A stretch of 64,000 nucleotides of DNA from Streptomyces changanensis (GTDB taxonomy: Bacteria; Actinomycetota; Actinomycetes; Streptomycetales; Streptomycetaceae), in the NCBI RefSeq assembly GCF_024600715.1, contig NZ_CP102332.1, positions 4,402,001 to 4,466,000 of the forward strand, given 5' to 3'. Positions 41,147 through 49,061 of the stretch are shown in pieces. The position numbers and the translations under genes were made by a program. The notes under the pieces are model-generated. The model searched no databases. It saw only the letters and a program-made list of their open reading frames with translations, and had not been told where the DNA came from. Position 1 is the stretch's first letter. Every line of letters begins with the position of its first letter.

Positions 41147-41347
41147 GTGGTGAACGAGCGGACACCCGAACCCGCGCAGCCCCGCTCGGCCGCCGCGGTG
41201 TGCTCACGCTGCGGCACGACCGCCGACGGCCTCCCCGTCACCTGGACCTGCTCCGTCGAGAACGGCACCCGGCTGTACTTCCGCGACACGTGCGCCCGCG
41301 ACCACCTGCGGTCCATCGAGAGCCGAGTCGACTCCGCCTGGTGGTGA
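41147..41347 (+). CDS. small Cys-rich hypothetical protein (66 aa)
   Basis: The 66-residue protein has a zinc-ribbon-like start CSRCGTTADGLPVTWTCSVENG followed by FRDTCARDHLRSIESRVDSAWW. Four Cys, one His and an acidic C-terminal helix suggest a small Zn-binding protein; the CxxC ... C ... C order resembles short actinobacterial zinc-ribbon proteins. Two adjacent GTG starts (41147, 41150) are possible and the ribosome site is weak. Function unknown. Confidence 0.6.
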   Translation: MVNERTPEPAQPRSAAAVCSRCGTTADGLPVTWTCSVENGTRLYFRDTCARDHLRSIESRVDSAWW

Positions 41348-41380
41348 CCCACCGGGCCGCTGGTGGTGACTCCACCGAAC

Positions 41381-41420
41381 CACCACCCCGCGCACCGGGT
41401 CACCACCCCGCGCACCGGGT
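41381..41420. repeat. 20-bp tandem repeat
   Basis: Two exact copies of caccaccccgcgcaccgggt, plus a third degenerate partial copy, lie between the small Cys-rich gene and the convergent AarF-like gene. Confidence 0.75.
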
Positions 41421-41545
41421 CACCACCTCGCGCGGGACCACGGCCCGCGCGCCTGAGGGCCGACGAACTCACGTCCGCGGCCGCCGGCTCACAGTCCACG
41501 ACCGGGAGCTCGGAGCCGCCCGAGCCGCCGCCGCGTCCCGTCAGG

Positions 41546-42895
41546 TCAGGCCGGTTCCTCCACCGGCTCCTCCGGCAGGAACCCCGGCAGCCACTCCTCC
41601 AACTCGTCGCGCAGGCGCACCGAGGCGTTCAGCTGACACAGCACGCCGATCGTGCTCAGCGTCACCCGATGGATCAGCAGGTACGCAGGGGGCAGGTTCA
41701 GCTGCTTGCCCAGCTGGTGTGCCGGAGAGCGCGGGTCGGCGATCCGCGCCGCCTGTGAGCGGATCCACTCGCGCGTGAAGAGGAACTCGTCCGCCTCGGC
41801 CGGCTCGATGATGGGCAGCAGGTAGTCGAGCACCTCCTCCGGGTCCAGTTCTATGGACTCCTTCACGAACCCCTCGTCGCACAGCAGCTCGTAGACGGTT
41901 TCCGCCTCGCCCTCCAGGGCCATGCGCAGACACAGGCCGATCGTCTCCGGCAGCCCGCCCGGAAGCCGGTCCACCGTCCCGAAGTCCAGCACTCCCAGCC
42001 GCGCCCGACCGCCGTCCTCCCCGGGCAGCAGCCGGAAGTTCCCCGGGTGCGGGTCCGCGTGGAGCAGGCCCGTCCGAGCGGGGCCCGAGAACAGGAACCG
42101 CGCCAGCAACTGGCCCGCCCGGTCCCGCTCCTCCGGTGTGCCGCCCGCTATGACCTCCGACAGCGGCACCCCGTCGATCCACTCCGTCACCAGCACCTGG
42201 TCCGACTGGTGCACCACGTCCGGCACCACCACGTCGGGGTCGTCCGCGAACTCCGCGGCGTGCTCCCGCTGGGCCCGCGCCTCCAGGTCGTAGTCCAGCT
42301 CCTCCGACACCCGGTCGCGCATCTCCGCGATGAGCGGCTTGATGTCCATGCCCGGCACCAGCGGCCCCAACAGCCGGGCGAACCGGCTCAGCTGAGCCAG
42401 GTCCGACAGCAGCGCCTCACCCGCCCCCGGGTACTGCACCTTCACGGCGACCTCGCGTCCGTCGTGCCACACCGCCCGGTGCACCTGCCCGATCGAGGCC
42501 GCGGCCGCCGGCTTCTCCTCGAACTCCAGGAACAGCTCACGCCAGTCCTCGCCCAACCGCTCCGCGAGCGCGGCGTGCACCGTCCTCGTCGGCATCGGGG
42601 GCGCCGCCTCCTGGAGCTTGGTCAGGGCGGCCCGATACGGCCCCGCGACCTCCTCCGGCAGTGCCGACTCGAAGACGGACAGTGCCTGCCCGAGCTTCAT
42701 CGCACCGCCCTTCAGCTCGCCCAGCACCTTGAACAGCTGGTCAGCCGTGCGCTGTTGCAGCTCCCGCGCGACGATCTCGGCGGACTTGCCCCCGATCCGC
42801 TTGCCCAGCCCCCACGTGGCCCGCCCCGCGAAGCCCAGTGGCAGAGCGGCCAACTTGGCGGTCCGGGTGACCGCCTTCCGGGGAAGATCAGACAT
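41546..42895 (-). CDS. AarF/ABC1/UbiB atypical kinase
   Basis: The 449-residue protein carries the UbiB signatures: the KxGQ motif in GGAMKLGQALS, the Ala-rich nucleotide loop AAAASIGQVHRA, VAVKVQYPG, the catalytic HADPHPGNF and the metal-binding VLDFGTVD. UbiB-family proteins are ATPases supporting quinone or lipid metabolism. Streptomyces makes menaquinone, so the role here is open. ATG at 42895 has GGAGGGG upstream. The orthologous gene (Rv3197) also neighbours whiB7 in mycobacteria, where I recall a link to macrolide resistance, so a functional tie to WblC is plausible. Confidence 0.92.
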   Translation of the reverse strand: MSDLPRKAVTRTAKLAALPLGFAGRATWGLGKRIGGKSAEIVARELQQRTADQLFKVLGELKGGAMKLGQALSVFESALPEEVAGPYRAALTKLQEAAPPMPTRTVHAALAERLGEDWRELFLEFEEKPAAAASIGQVHRAVWHDGREVAVKVQYPGAGEALLSDLAQLSRFARLLGPLVPGMDIKPLIAEMRDRVSEELDYDLEARAQREHAAEFADDPDVVVPDVVHQSDQVLVTEWIDGVPLSEVIAGGTPEERDRAGQLLARFLFSGPARTGLLHADPHPGNFRLLPGEDGGRARLGVLDFGTVDRLPGGLPETIGLCLRMALEGEAETVYELLCDEGFVKESIELDPEEVLDYLLPIIEPAEADEFLFTREWIRSQAARIADPRSPAHQLGKQLNLPPAYLLIHRVTLSTIGVLCQLNASVRLRDELEEWLPGFLPEEPVEEPA

Positions 42896-42956
42896 ACGCC
42901 CCTCCAAAGCCCAGACTCCCGTGCCGCCTTGCCCTGACACGCGCCGCCGACGGCGG

Positions 42957-44102
42957 TTACCCCGCCATTGTGTCCTGCCCGCCGCGGACTCCCGAGGGCC
43001 GCTCCCGTTCCCCCTCCGACGGTTCCCGGTCCGCCGCCCCGCACGGGCACCCGCCATGCGGCCGCAGCGGCCGCGCCCGCCACTCCAGCAACGGTGACGA
43101 CACCTCCCACCGCGCCCCCGCACTCGCCGCCACACCCCCGTCCAGGAACGCCAGCGCGTGCGCCGCCGCCAGCCCCGCCACGGCCGCCGACAGCCTCACG
43201 TCCCCGGCCGGCACCGCACTCCGGCGCCCCGACCGCCATTGCGCCAGCAGACGCGGCCACGCCGGATCAGCGTCCGTCCGGCCCATCTCCACACACCGCG
43301 CGCACGCCGTCTCGCCCGGCAGCACCAGCGGTCCCAGCACCCCGGTGGCCTCCACGACCCCGGCGAACAGATGCGGTGTGCCCGTCCCCACCCAGGTGTC
43401 CGCCGCCACCGGGTCCGGGGCGTACGCCGCCAGCCCGTCCCGGGGTGTGACCACCACGAGCGACAGACCCGGCTCGGGCCCGGTCGGCGCACGGGGCGCC
43501 CGCCCGCCGCCCGGTGCCGACCGGCCCACCAACCGCCGGGCCGCCGCGTCCCGCCGGTCGCCGACCGACTCGGCCGGGAAACCGCCGGGCGCCACGTCCC
43601 ACGGCTCGACCCGCCCGCCGTCCATCACCTCGACCCGGCCGACACCGGACGCCGACAGCAGCCCGGCCACCGCCGCCCCCACCCGACCCGCGCCCCTCAC
43701 CTGGACGCGCATGCCGCCGCGCGCGGCCAGGCGCCGTATCGCACCGCCCGGCTCGCGGTGCACCACCGAGAGCGACCCGAGATCGGCGCGCATCCGGTCG
43801 AGCACGCCGGCCTCCCGCCGCACGGCCTCCACCGCCCGGTCGCCCGGCGCCGTGTCGTCCAGCAGCCCCGCCGCGGCCAGCCGGTCGAGCAACGCCTCCA
43901 ACCAGCCGTCCGGCACCCCGAGCGCCCGCGCCTCCTCCCGCAGCAGACCCACCCCGCGCGTCCCGTCCAGCAGCGCCAGCAGGCTCCCGGTCGTCGTGTC
44001 CACCGGGCCCACCACCACCGCGTGCGCGGGAGCCACCCCGAACTGCACGCACTGCAGATCTCGCCATGCGCGCCGCAGCGCCGGCTTCACCATCGGATGC
44101 AT
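42957..44102 (-). CDS. orphan E1/ThiF-like adenylyltransferase (TOMM cyclodehydratase-like)
   Basis: The 381-residue protein has an N-terminal winged-helix-like region (LLALLDGTRGVGLLREEARALG) resembling peptide-leader binding domains. An E1-like Rossmann core follows (VRGAGRVGAAVAGLLSASGVGRVEVMDGG). The motif ACARCVEMGRTDADPAWP is typical of the C-protein of thiazole/oxazole-modified peptide cyclodehydratases, and the C-terminus ends in Cys pairs (GGCPCGA). No YcaO gene or precursor peptide is nearby, so it is probably a conserved actinobacterial stand-alone member. ATG at 44102 is chosen because GGAGGT lies 7 nt upstream. It is 61 bp from the AarF-like gene downstream. Confidence 0.78.
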   Translation of the reverse strand: MHPMVKPALRRAWRDLQCVQFGVAPAHAVVVGPVDTTTGSLLALLDGTRGVGLLREEARALGVPDGWLEALLDRLAAAGLLDDTAPGDRAVEAVRREAGVLDRMRADLGSLSVVHREPGGAIRRLAARGGMRVQVRGAGRVGAAVAGLLSASGVGRVEVMDGGRVEPWDVAPGGFPAESVGDRRDAAARRLVGRSAPGGGRAPRAPTGPEPGLSLVVVTPRDGLAAYAPDPVAADTWVGTGTPHLFAGVVEATGVLGPLVLPGETACARCVEMGRTDADPAWPRLLAQWRSGRRSAVPAGDVRLSAAVAGLAAAHALAFLDGGVAASAGARWEVSSPLLEWRARPLRPHGGCPCGAADREPSEGERERPSGVRGGQDTMAG

Positions 44103-44269
44103 CCTCGCCACCTCCCTCGCTCGTCACGTGGATGCAGCATGCCGCCGTCGGCGCCATCACCTCCGGCCGTCGTCCACAGGGAGGCCGATCAGTCATACGA
44201 ATGCTGCGGGCTGTGGACGGACCGCCGGGGTCAACGCCGCCGAGCGGCTTCAATGAGCCGGCCGGCAGG

Positions 44270-44275
44270 TACCGT
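44270..44275 (+). promoter_or_regulatory. candidate -10 box of a leaderless promoter
   Basis: TACCGT fits TAnnnT, ends 6 nt before GTG 44282 and no ribosome site is present. Confidence 0.4.
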
Positions 44276-44281
44276 CGGGTC

Positions 44282-44860
44282 GTGCCCGCCGACCCCCAGC
44301 CCAGCCCCACCACCAGCGACCCGTCCCACGCGGACCGGACGTCCGCCGTCGAGGTGCGCAGGAGCACCCGCCGCCGTAGGACCGTCTCGGCCTACCGCGA
44401 GGGCGACCGCACCATCGTCCTCATCCCCGCCCGGATGTCGCAGGCCGAGGAGCGGCGCTGGGTGACCCAGATGCTCGACAAGCTCGCCGCCCAGGAGAGC
44501 CGCCGCCGCCCCGGCGACTCCGAGCTGGCCGAGCGGGCCGAGCGGCTGTCCGCGCAGTACCTCGGCGGTCGGGCACGGCCGGCGTCCGTCCGCTGGGTCA
44601 CCAACCAGAACACCCGCTGGGGATCCTGCACCCCGGCCGAGGGCAGCATCCGGCTGTCCCACCGGCTCCAGGGAATGCCCGAGTACGTCGTCGACTACGT
44701 GCTGCTGCACGAGCTGGCCCACCTGCTCGTCCCCGGGCACGGGCCCCGGTTCTGGCAGCTGCTCGACTCCTATCCGAGGACCGAGCGGGCGCGTGGCTAC
44801 CTGGAGGGTGTGGTCGCCGCCGGCCGCCTGCCGCACCCTCCGTGTCCGTCCGGCGACTGA
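44282..44860 (+). CDS. YgjP-like zinc metallopeptidase (DUF45)
   Basis: The 192-residue protein has the zincin motif LLHELAHLLVPGHGPRFW, preceded by the conserved NTRWGSCTP and SHRLQGMPEYVVDYV. These are the M48-related YgjP/SprT-like signatures. It has no signal peptide or membrane helix, so it acts in the cytoplasm. GTG at 44282 lies 6 nt after TACCGT (44270-44275), a possible -10 box, suggesting a leaderless transcript. Substrates of this family are unknown. Confidence 0.85.
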   Translation: MPADPQPSPTTSDPSHADRTSAVEVRRSTRRRRTVSAYREGDRTIVLIPARMSQAEERRWVTQMLDKLAAQESRRRPGDSELAERAERLSAQYLGGRARPASVRWVTNQNTRWGSCTPAEGSIRLSHRLQGMPEYVVDYVLLHELAHLLVPGHGPRFWQLLDSYPRTERARGYLEGVVAAGRLPHPPCPSGD

Positions 44861-44979
44861 CGTCCCCGGTCCTGTACCGAGTACGTACCGAGCCGGTCGC
44901 CGGCGTGGTCCACCATCGTGGCCAGCCGTTAGCCTGGCGCGACGCACACACATTCCGGGATGGGGGACGGTCTTCACGC

Positions 44980-46866
44980 ATGGCCAGGGAATTCCAACGG
45001 GGCCACAAGGCCCGGATCAGTGACCTGACAGCCGGGACCGATCTGTACGTCGGCGTGCAGATCGCGGGACCGGGACTGTCCTTCGACATCAGCTGCTTCG
45101 GCCTCGACGCCGACGAGCGGCTCTCGGACGACCGGTACTTCGTCTTCTTCAACCAGCCCAAGTCCCCCGAGGAGTCCATCCAGCTGCTGGGCGCGCAGGC
45201 CGGTGACACCGAGTCCTTCCGCGTCACGCTGGACCGTGTGCCGGACGGCATCCACAAGCTGTCCTTCACGGCCACCATCGACGGCGCCGGACAGATGTCG
45301 CAGGTGGGCGCCGGTTACCTCAGGATCGTCGCGGGCGGTGAGGAGGTGGCCCGGTACGCGTTCAGCGGCTCGGAGTTCACCACCGAGCGCGCGGTGATGC
45401 TGGGTGACTTCTACCGCAAGGACGGCTGGCGCTTCGCCGCGGTCGGTCAGGGTTTCGACGGCGGCCTCGACGCGCTGCTGAAGAACTTCGGCGGCGAGGT
45501 CCTCGAGGAGGAGCCCCAGCAGCCCCAGGCCCCCCAGCAGCCCCAGCCCCAGCCCCCGCACGCCGCGCCGTCCTTCGCGCCGCCCGCCGGCCCGGCCGCC
45601 CCGGCCCAGCCCGCTCCGGCCTTCGGCGCCCCCGCGGCCGCACAGCAGCCTCCGGTCCCCGCCCCGGCCCGGCCGCAGCAGCCGCTGCACGCGGCACCCA
45701 CGATGGCCGCACCCCTGGGCGCAGCGGTGGCCCCGCAGGTATCCCCGTCCCAGGCGCCCACCCCGCAGGTACCCGCGCCGCCGCCCACGCCCTACGGACA
45801 GGCGCAGCACCCCCAGCAGCCGGCCCCCTACGGGCAGGTGCCGGGGCAGACCCCGCCGCACGGGGCGCCCGCACCGTATGGGCAGACGCCGCCGCAGCAC
45901 GGCGCGCCCACCCCCTACGGGCAGACCCCGCCGCACGGCGCGCCCACCCCCTACGGGCAGACCCCGCCGCACGGCGCGCCCACCCCCTACGGGCAGACGC
46001 CGCCACACGGAGCACCGGTCCAGGCGCCGTACGGTCAGGCGCTCGGGTACGGGCAGCCGGCCCCCGGCGCGTACGGGCAGCAGCCCGCGATGGGGACGCC
46101 GCCCGTCGGCACCCCCCACGCCGGTATGCCGCCCCTCGGTGCCCCGCCCGTCGGCACCCCGCCCGTCGGTGCCCCGCACGGCGTTCCGCAGGGCGCGCCG
46201 CAGGGTGCCGGGTTGGCGGCCGCGCTGCAGAAGTACCGCGAGACGCCGACCGGGCAGCGCTGGACGTCGCAGAACCCGCAGCTCATGCGGGTCGACCTCG
46301 CCATGGGCCAGACGCCCGTGCTCGCTCGGCAGGGCAGCATGGTCATGTACCAGGGCAAGGTCGAGTTCGGCTACAAGGGCGCCGGTTTCGCCGGCCGCAT
46401 CGTCGGCAACGCCACCGGCCAGGAGATGCAGCTCATGCGCTGTACCGGCCGCGGCCAGCTCTTCCTCGCCGAGAACAACGCACAGCTGCACCCCATCGAG
46501 CTCCAGGGCGACGGGATCTGCGTCTCCGCCGAGAACGTCCTCGCGTTCGACGAGTCGCTGCACCACGAGGTCCGCCGCATCGAGGGGCACGGCATTCCCG
46601 GCGGGGCGCTGTTCACGATGCTCTTCCACGGCACCGGCACGGTCGTCGTGAAGACGCAGGGCACCCCGGTGGTCCTGCCCGTCACGCCCACCACCTTCGC
46701 CGACTGCAACGCGGTCGTCGCCTGGTCGGCCGCCTCCCAGGTGGTCCTCTCCAGCCAGGTCCGGCTGCGCCGCAACGCCTACCCGGGCCACAGCGGCGAG
46801 ACCGTGAACCTGCAGTTCCGGGGAGCCCCCGGCAACTTCATCGTCGTCCAGCCCTACGAGGTCTGA
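44980..46866 (+). CDS. TerD-AIM24 fusion protein
   Basis: The 628-residue protein begins with a complete TerD-type domain of about 175 residues (LYVGVQIAGPGLSFDISCFGLDADERLSDDRYFVFFNQ). A Pro/Gln/Ala-rich linker of about 230 residues follows, with repeats such as TPYGQTPPHGAP. A C-terminal AIM24 beta-roll domain of about 210 residues starts near TPTGQRWTSQNPQLMRV. TerD proteins bind calcium and belong to tellurite/stress-response systems. AIM24 is a mitochondrial biogenesis-family fold found widely in bacteria. The fusion heads an operon with two stand-alone AIM24 genes. A -10-like TAGCCT lies at 44930-44935. It is predicted to be cytosolic and to assemble at membranes; the role is unknown. 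Confidence 0.88.
   Translation: MAREFQRGHKARISDLTAGTDLYVGVQIAGPGLSFDISCFGLDADERLSDDRYFVFFNQPKSPEESIQLLGAQAGDTESFRVTLDRVPDGIHKLSFTATIDGAGQMSQVGAGYLRIVAGGEEVARYAFSGSEFTTERAVMLGDFYRKDGWRFAAVGQGFDGGLDALLKNFGGEVLEEEPQQPQAPQQPQPQPPHAAPSFAPPAGPAAPAQPAPAFGAPAAAQQPPVPAPARPQQPLHAAPTMAAPLGAAVAPQVSPSQAPTPQVPAPPPTPYGQAQHPQQPAPYGQVPGQTPPHGAPAPYGQTPPQHGAPTPYGQTPPHGAPTPYGQTPPHGAPTPYGQTPPHGAPVQAPYGQALGYGQPAPGAYGQQPAMGTPPVGTPHAGMPPLGAPPVGTPPVGAPHGVPQGAPQGAGLAAALQKYRETPTGQRWTSQNPQLMRVDLAMGQTPVLARQGSMVMYQGKVEFGYKGAGFAGRIVGNATGQEMQLMRCTGRGQLFLAENNAQLHPIELQGDGICVSAENVLAFDESLHHEVRRIEGHGIPGGALFTMLFHGTGTVVVKTQGTPVVLPVTPTTFADCNAVVAWSAASQVVLSSQVRLRRNAYPGHSGETVNLQFRGAPGNFIVVQPYEV
45780..46060. repeat. Pro/Gly/Gln coding repeats in the TerD-AIM24 linker
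   Basis: A unit of about 39 bp, encoding TPYGQTPPHGAP, recurs three to four times nearly exactly at 45905-46010, with looser copies on each side. Confidence 0.85.
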
Positions 46867-46879
46867 GGGAGCCCGAGGA

Positions 46880-47560
46880 ATGAACCAGCAGCTCGCGGGC
46901 TATGCCCCGACCCCCGTCACGGCCCGCATGGAGAACCACGGCAACGCCATGCTCAAGGTCGCCATGGCCACCGGCCAGGACCTGTTCGCCCGCACCGGCT
47001 CCGTCGTCGCCTACGAGGGCTTCGTCCAGTACGAGCCCAACCCGCCGGCGGTGCGGCAGATCGCCTCCTCCTGGGTCACCGGTGAGGGCGCGCCCCTCAT
47101 GAAGTGCTCCGGCGACGGCCTGCTCTACCTCGCCGACTACGGGGCGGACGTCGTCGTCGTCCACCTCGACGGTGACGCCCTGTCCGTGAACGGCACGAAC
47201 GTCCTGGCCTTCGACGCACACCTCCAGTGGGGCGTCGAGCGCGTCAAGGGCATGGCGAAGTTCGCCGGCCAGGGCCTGTGGAACGTCCAGATCGGCGGCA
47301 CCGGCTGGGTCGCGCTCACATCGCGCGGCACGCCCATCGTCGTCGACTGCGGCCGGGGCGACGACGAGACGTACGTCGACCCGGACGCGCTCATCGCCTG
47401 GTCGCCTTCCCTGAAGGTCAAGGGCAAGCGCAGTTTCAAGGCGTCCTCCCTCATCGGGCGGGGCAGCGGGGAGGCGTACCAGATGGCCTTCTCGGGCCAG
47501 GGCATCGTCGTCGTACAGCCGAGCGAGGACAGCACCGACCGGCTACGGGTCCGGAACTGA
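46880..47560 (+). CDS. AIM24 family protein
   Basis: The 226-residue protein is a single AIM24 beta-roll domain. Characteristic strands include MLKVAMATGQDLFARTGSVVAYEGFV, CSGDGLLYLADYGADVVVVHLDGDALSVNGTNVLAFD and GRGDDETYVDPDALIAWS, ending SGQGIVVVQPSE. It lies 13 bp after the TerD-AIM24 fusion and 22 bp before another AIM24 gene, so the three form one operon. AIM24 folds form extended sheets and may bind phospholipids; the biochemical role in bacteria is not established. Confidence 0.9.
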   Translation: MNQQLAGYAPTPVTARMENHGNAMLKVAMATGQDLFARTGSVVAYEGFVQYEPNPPAVRQIASSWVTGEGAPLMKCSGDGLLYLADYGADVVVVHLDGDALSVNGTNVLAFDAHLQWGVERVKGMAKFAGQGLWNVQIGGTGWVALTSRGTPIVVDCGRGDDETYVDPDALIAWSPSLKVKGKRSFKASSLIGRGSGEAYQMAFSGQGIVVVQPSEDSTDRLRVRN

Positions 47561-47582
47561 GCCGGGGGAGCGAGAACAGATC

Positions 47583-48338
47583 ATGCAGAGTCCGCTTTTC
47601 AGCCACACGGAACAGCAGAGCCAGGACCGGTACACGGTGCAGAACCCGCAGCTCCTGCGGGTCGCGCTCACCGGTCACGACGACGTCCTCGCCCGCAAGG
47701 GCGCCATGGTCGCCTACCAGGGACTGATGGACTTCGACGGCGAGATCCAGAACCAGAGCCAGCGCACGGCCCACGCCCACACCGGCGAGGGGCTCGACCT
47801 GATGCGCTGTTCCGGGCAGGGCACCGTCTACCTCGCCAACCTGGCCCAGTACGTCCACGTCGTCGACGTCGACCAGGACGGGCTGACCGTCGACAGCGCC
47901 TACGTGCTGGCGCTCGATTCGACGCTGCACACCGAGGTCATCGCCGTGGACAGCCAGTACGGCATCTCCGGCTCCGGCAAGTACCAGCTGAACGTCTCCG
48001 GCCGCGGCCAGGTCGCGCTGATGACGTCCGGCCGGCCCCTGATGATGCAGGTCACGCCCGACAAGTACGTCAACGTCGACGCCGACGCGATCGTCGCCTG
48101 GTCGTCGTCGCTACGGGTGCAGATGCAGGCCCAGACGCACTCGTCGAACGTCCGCCGGCGTCGCGGCACGACCGGGGAGGGCTGGGAGCTGAACTTCCTC
48201 GGCCACGGCTTCGCCCTCGTCCAGCCCAGCGAGGTCATGCCACCGCAGGGCGCGCAGATCGGGCAGGGCGTGGCGGCCCAGTTCGGCGTCGGCCAGCACG
48301 GCGCGCACGGGCAGAACCAGAACAACGCCTGGAACTGA
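47583..48338 (+). CDS. AIM24 family protein
   Basis: The 251-residue AIM24 protein has the same strand order as its neighbour (VALTGHDDVLARKGAMVAYQG, CSGQGTVYLANLAQYVHVVDVDQDGLTVDSAYVLALD, VDADAIVAWSSSL). A short His/Gly/Gln-rich tail ends it (GQHGAHGQNQNNAWN). Its N-terminal TVQNPQLLRVAL resembles the AIM24 part of the TerD fusion, so the set probably arose by duplication. GGGGGAG lies upstream of the ATG. A terminator hairpin follows at 48441. Confidence 0.9.
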   Translation: MQSPLFSHTEQQSQDRYTVQNPQLLRVALTGHDDVLARKGAMVAYQGLMDFDGEIQNQSQRTAHAHTGEGLDLMRCSGQGTVYLANLAQYVHVVDVDQDGLTVDSAYVLALDSTLHTEVIAVDSQYGISGSGKYQLNVSGRGQVALMTSGRPLMMQVTPDKYVNVDADAIVAWSSSLRVQMQAQTHSSNVRRRRGTTGEGWELNFLGHGFALVQPSEVMPPQGAQIGQGVAAQFGVGQHGAHGQNQNNAWN

Positions 48339-48440
48339 ACCCGCGTACCCGCCGGACCCGCCGGACCCGCCGGACCCGCCGGGCCGGCATCCCGCGCGCA
48401 CGCGGCCGCACCGCCCGCCCCGCGCACCCGCCCGACGCGC

Positions 48441-48477
48441 GGGAGGGGCGCCCGCCTCCACGGCGGGCGCCCCTCCC
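48441..48477. terminator. bidirectional terminator after the AIM24 operon
   Basis: A perfect 16-bp stem (48441-48456 with 48462-48477; loop TCCAC) lies between the convergent AIM24 and Nudix genes. Confidence 0.85.
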
Positions 48478-48545
48478 GGCTCGGGGCTTCCGGCTCCGGC
48501 CCCAGGCTTCCGGTTCCGGTTCCGGGCTTTCCGCCCCGGTCGCCG

Positions 48546-49061
48546 CTACAGCCGCGTCAGCGTTCGCTGGACCAGCCGGACCACCGACGCGTCGGCCACG
48601 TCCGCCACGTCGTCGTACGCGTACCAGCGCAGGTCCAGCGACTCGTCGCTGATGGCCTCCACCGCGTCCGGCGGCGCCACCGCCGCGTACTGCACGTCGA
48701 GGTGCCAGGCGCAGGGCGTGGCGTGTCGGTCGAGCCGGACGGGGCCGCCCGGCAGCAGGTCCAGTCCGGGGATGCCTGACTCCTCGGTCGCCTCCCGCAG
48801 CGCCGCCGCGGCCATCGTCCGGTCGCCGGGCTCGCAGTGCCCGCCCATCTGCAGCCACATGCGCAGCTTCCGGTGCAGCGTCAGCAGCACCCTGCCCCGC
48901 TCCGGGTCCACGACCAGGGCGCTGGCGGTGAGGTGGCCCGCCGCGCACGCCTTCCACATGGCGTCCTCGTGCGCCGCGAGGTGATCCAGGTACGTCCGGC
49001 GCAGCTCTTCCTGGTCCCCGTACCCCTCCAGTACGCGGACCGCGTCGGTGTGCAGGCTCAC
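48546..49061 (-). CDS. NUDIX hydrolase
   Basis: The 171-residue protein contains a Nudix box GGHCEPGDRTMAAAALREATEESGI. The REATEESG half is canonical and the first half is slightly divergent. The fold is preceded by ALVVDPERGRVLLTLHRKLRMWLQ. It hydrolyses a nucleoside diphosphate linked to some other moiety; the substrate is unknown. Its GTG start overlaps the stop of the zincin-like gene by 4 bp (GTGA), so the two are translationally coupled. Confidence 0.88.
   Translation of the reverse strand: MSLHTDAVRVLEGYGDQEELRRTYLDHLAAHEDAMWKACAAGHLTASALVVDPERGRVLLTLHRKLRMWLQMGGHCEPGDRTMAAAALREATEESGIPGLDLLPGGPVRLDRHATPCAWHLDVQYAAVAPPDAVEAISDESLDLRWYAYDDVADVADASVVRLVQRTLTRL

Noticed and set aside
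42957..44102. A full thiazole/oxazole peptide biosynthetic cluster
   Set aside because: No YcaO, dehydrogenase or precursor peptide gene is present in the flanking sequence.
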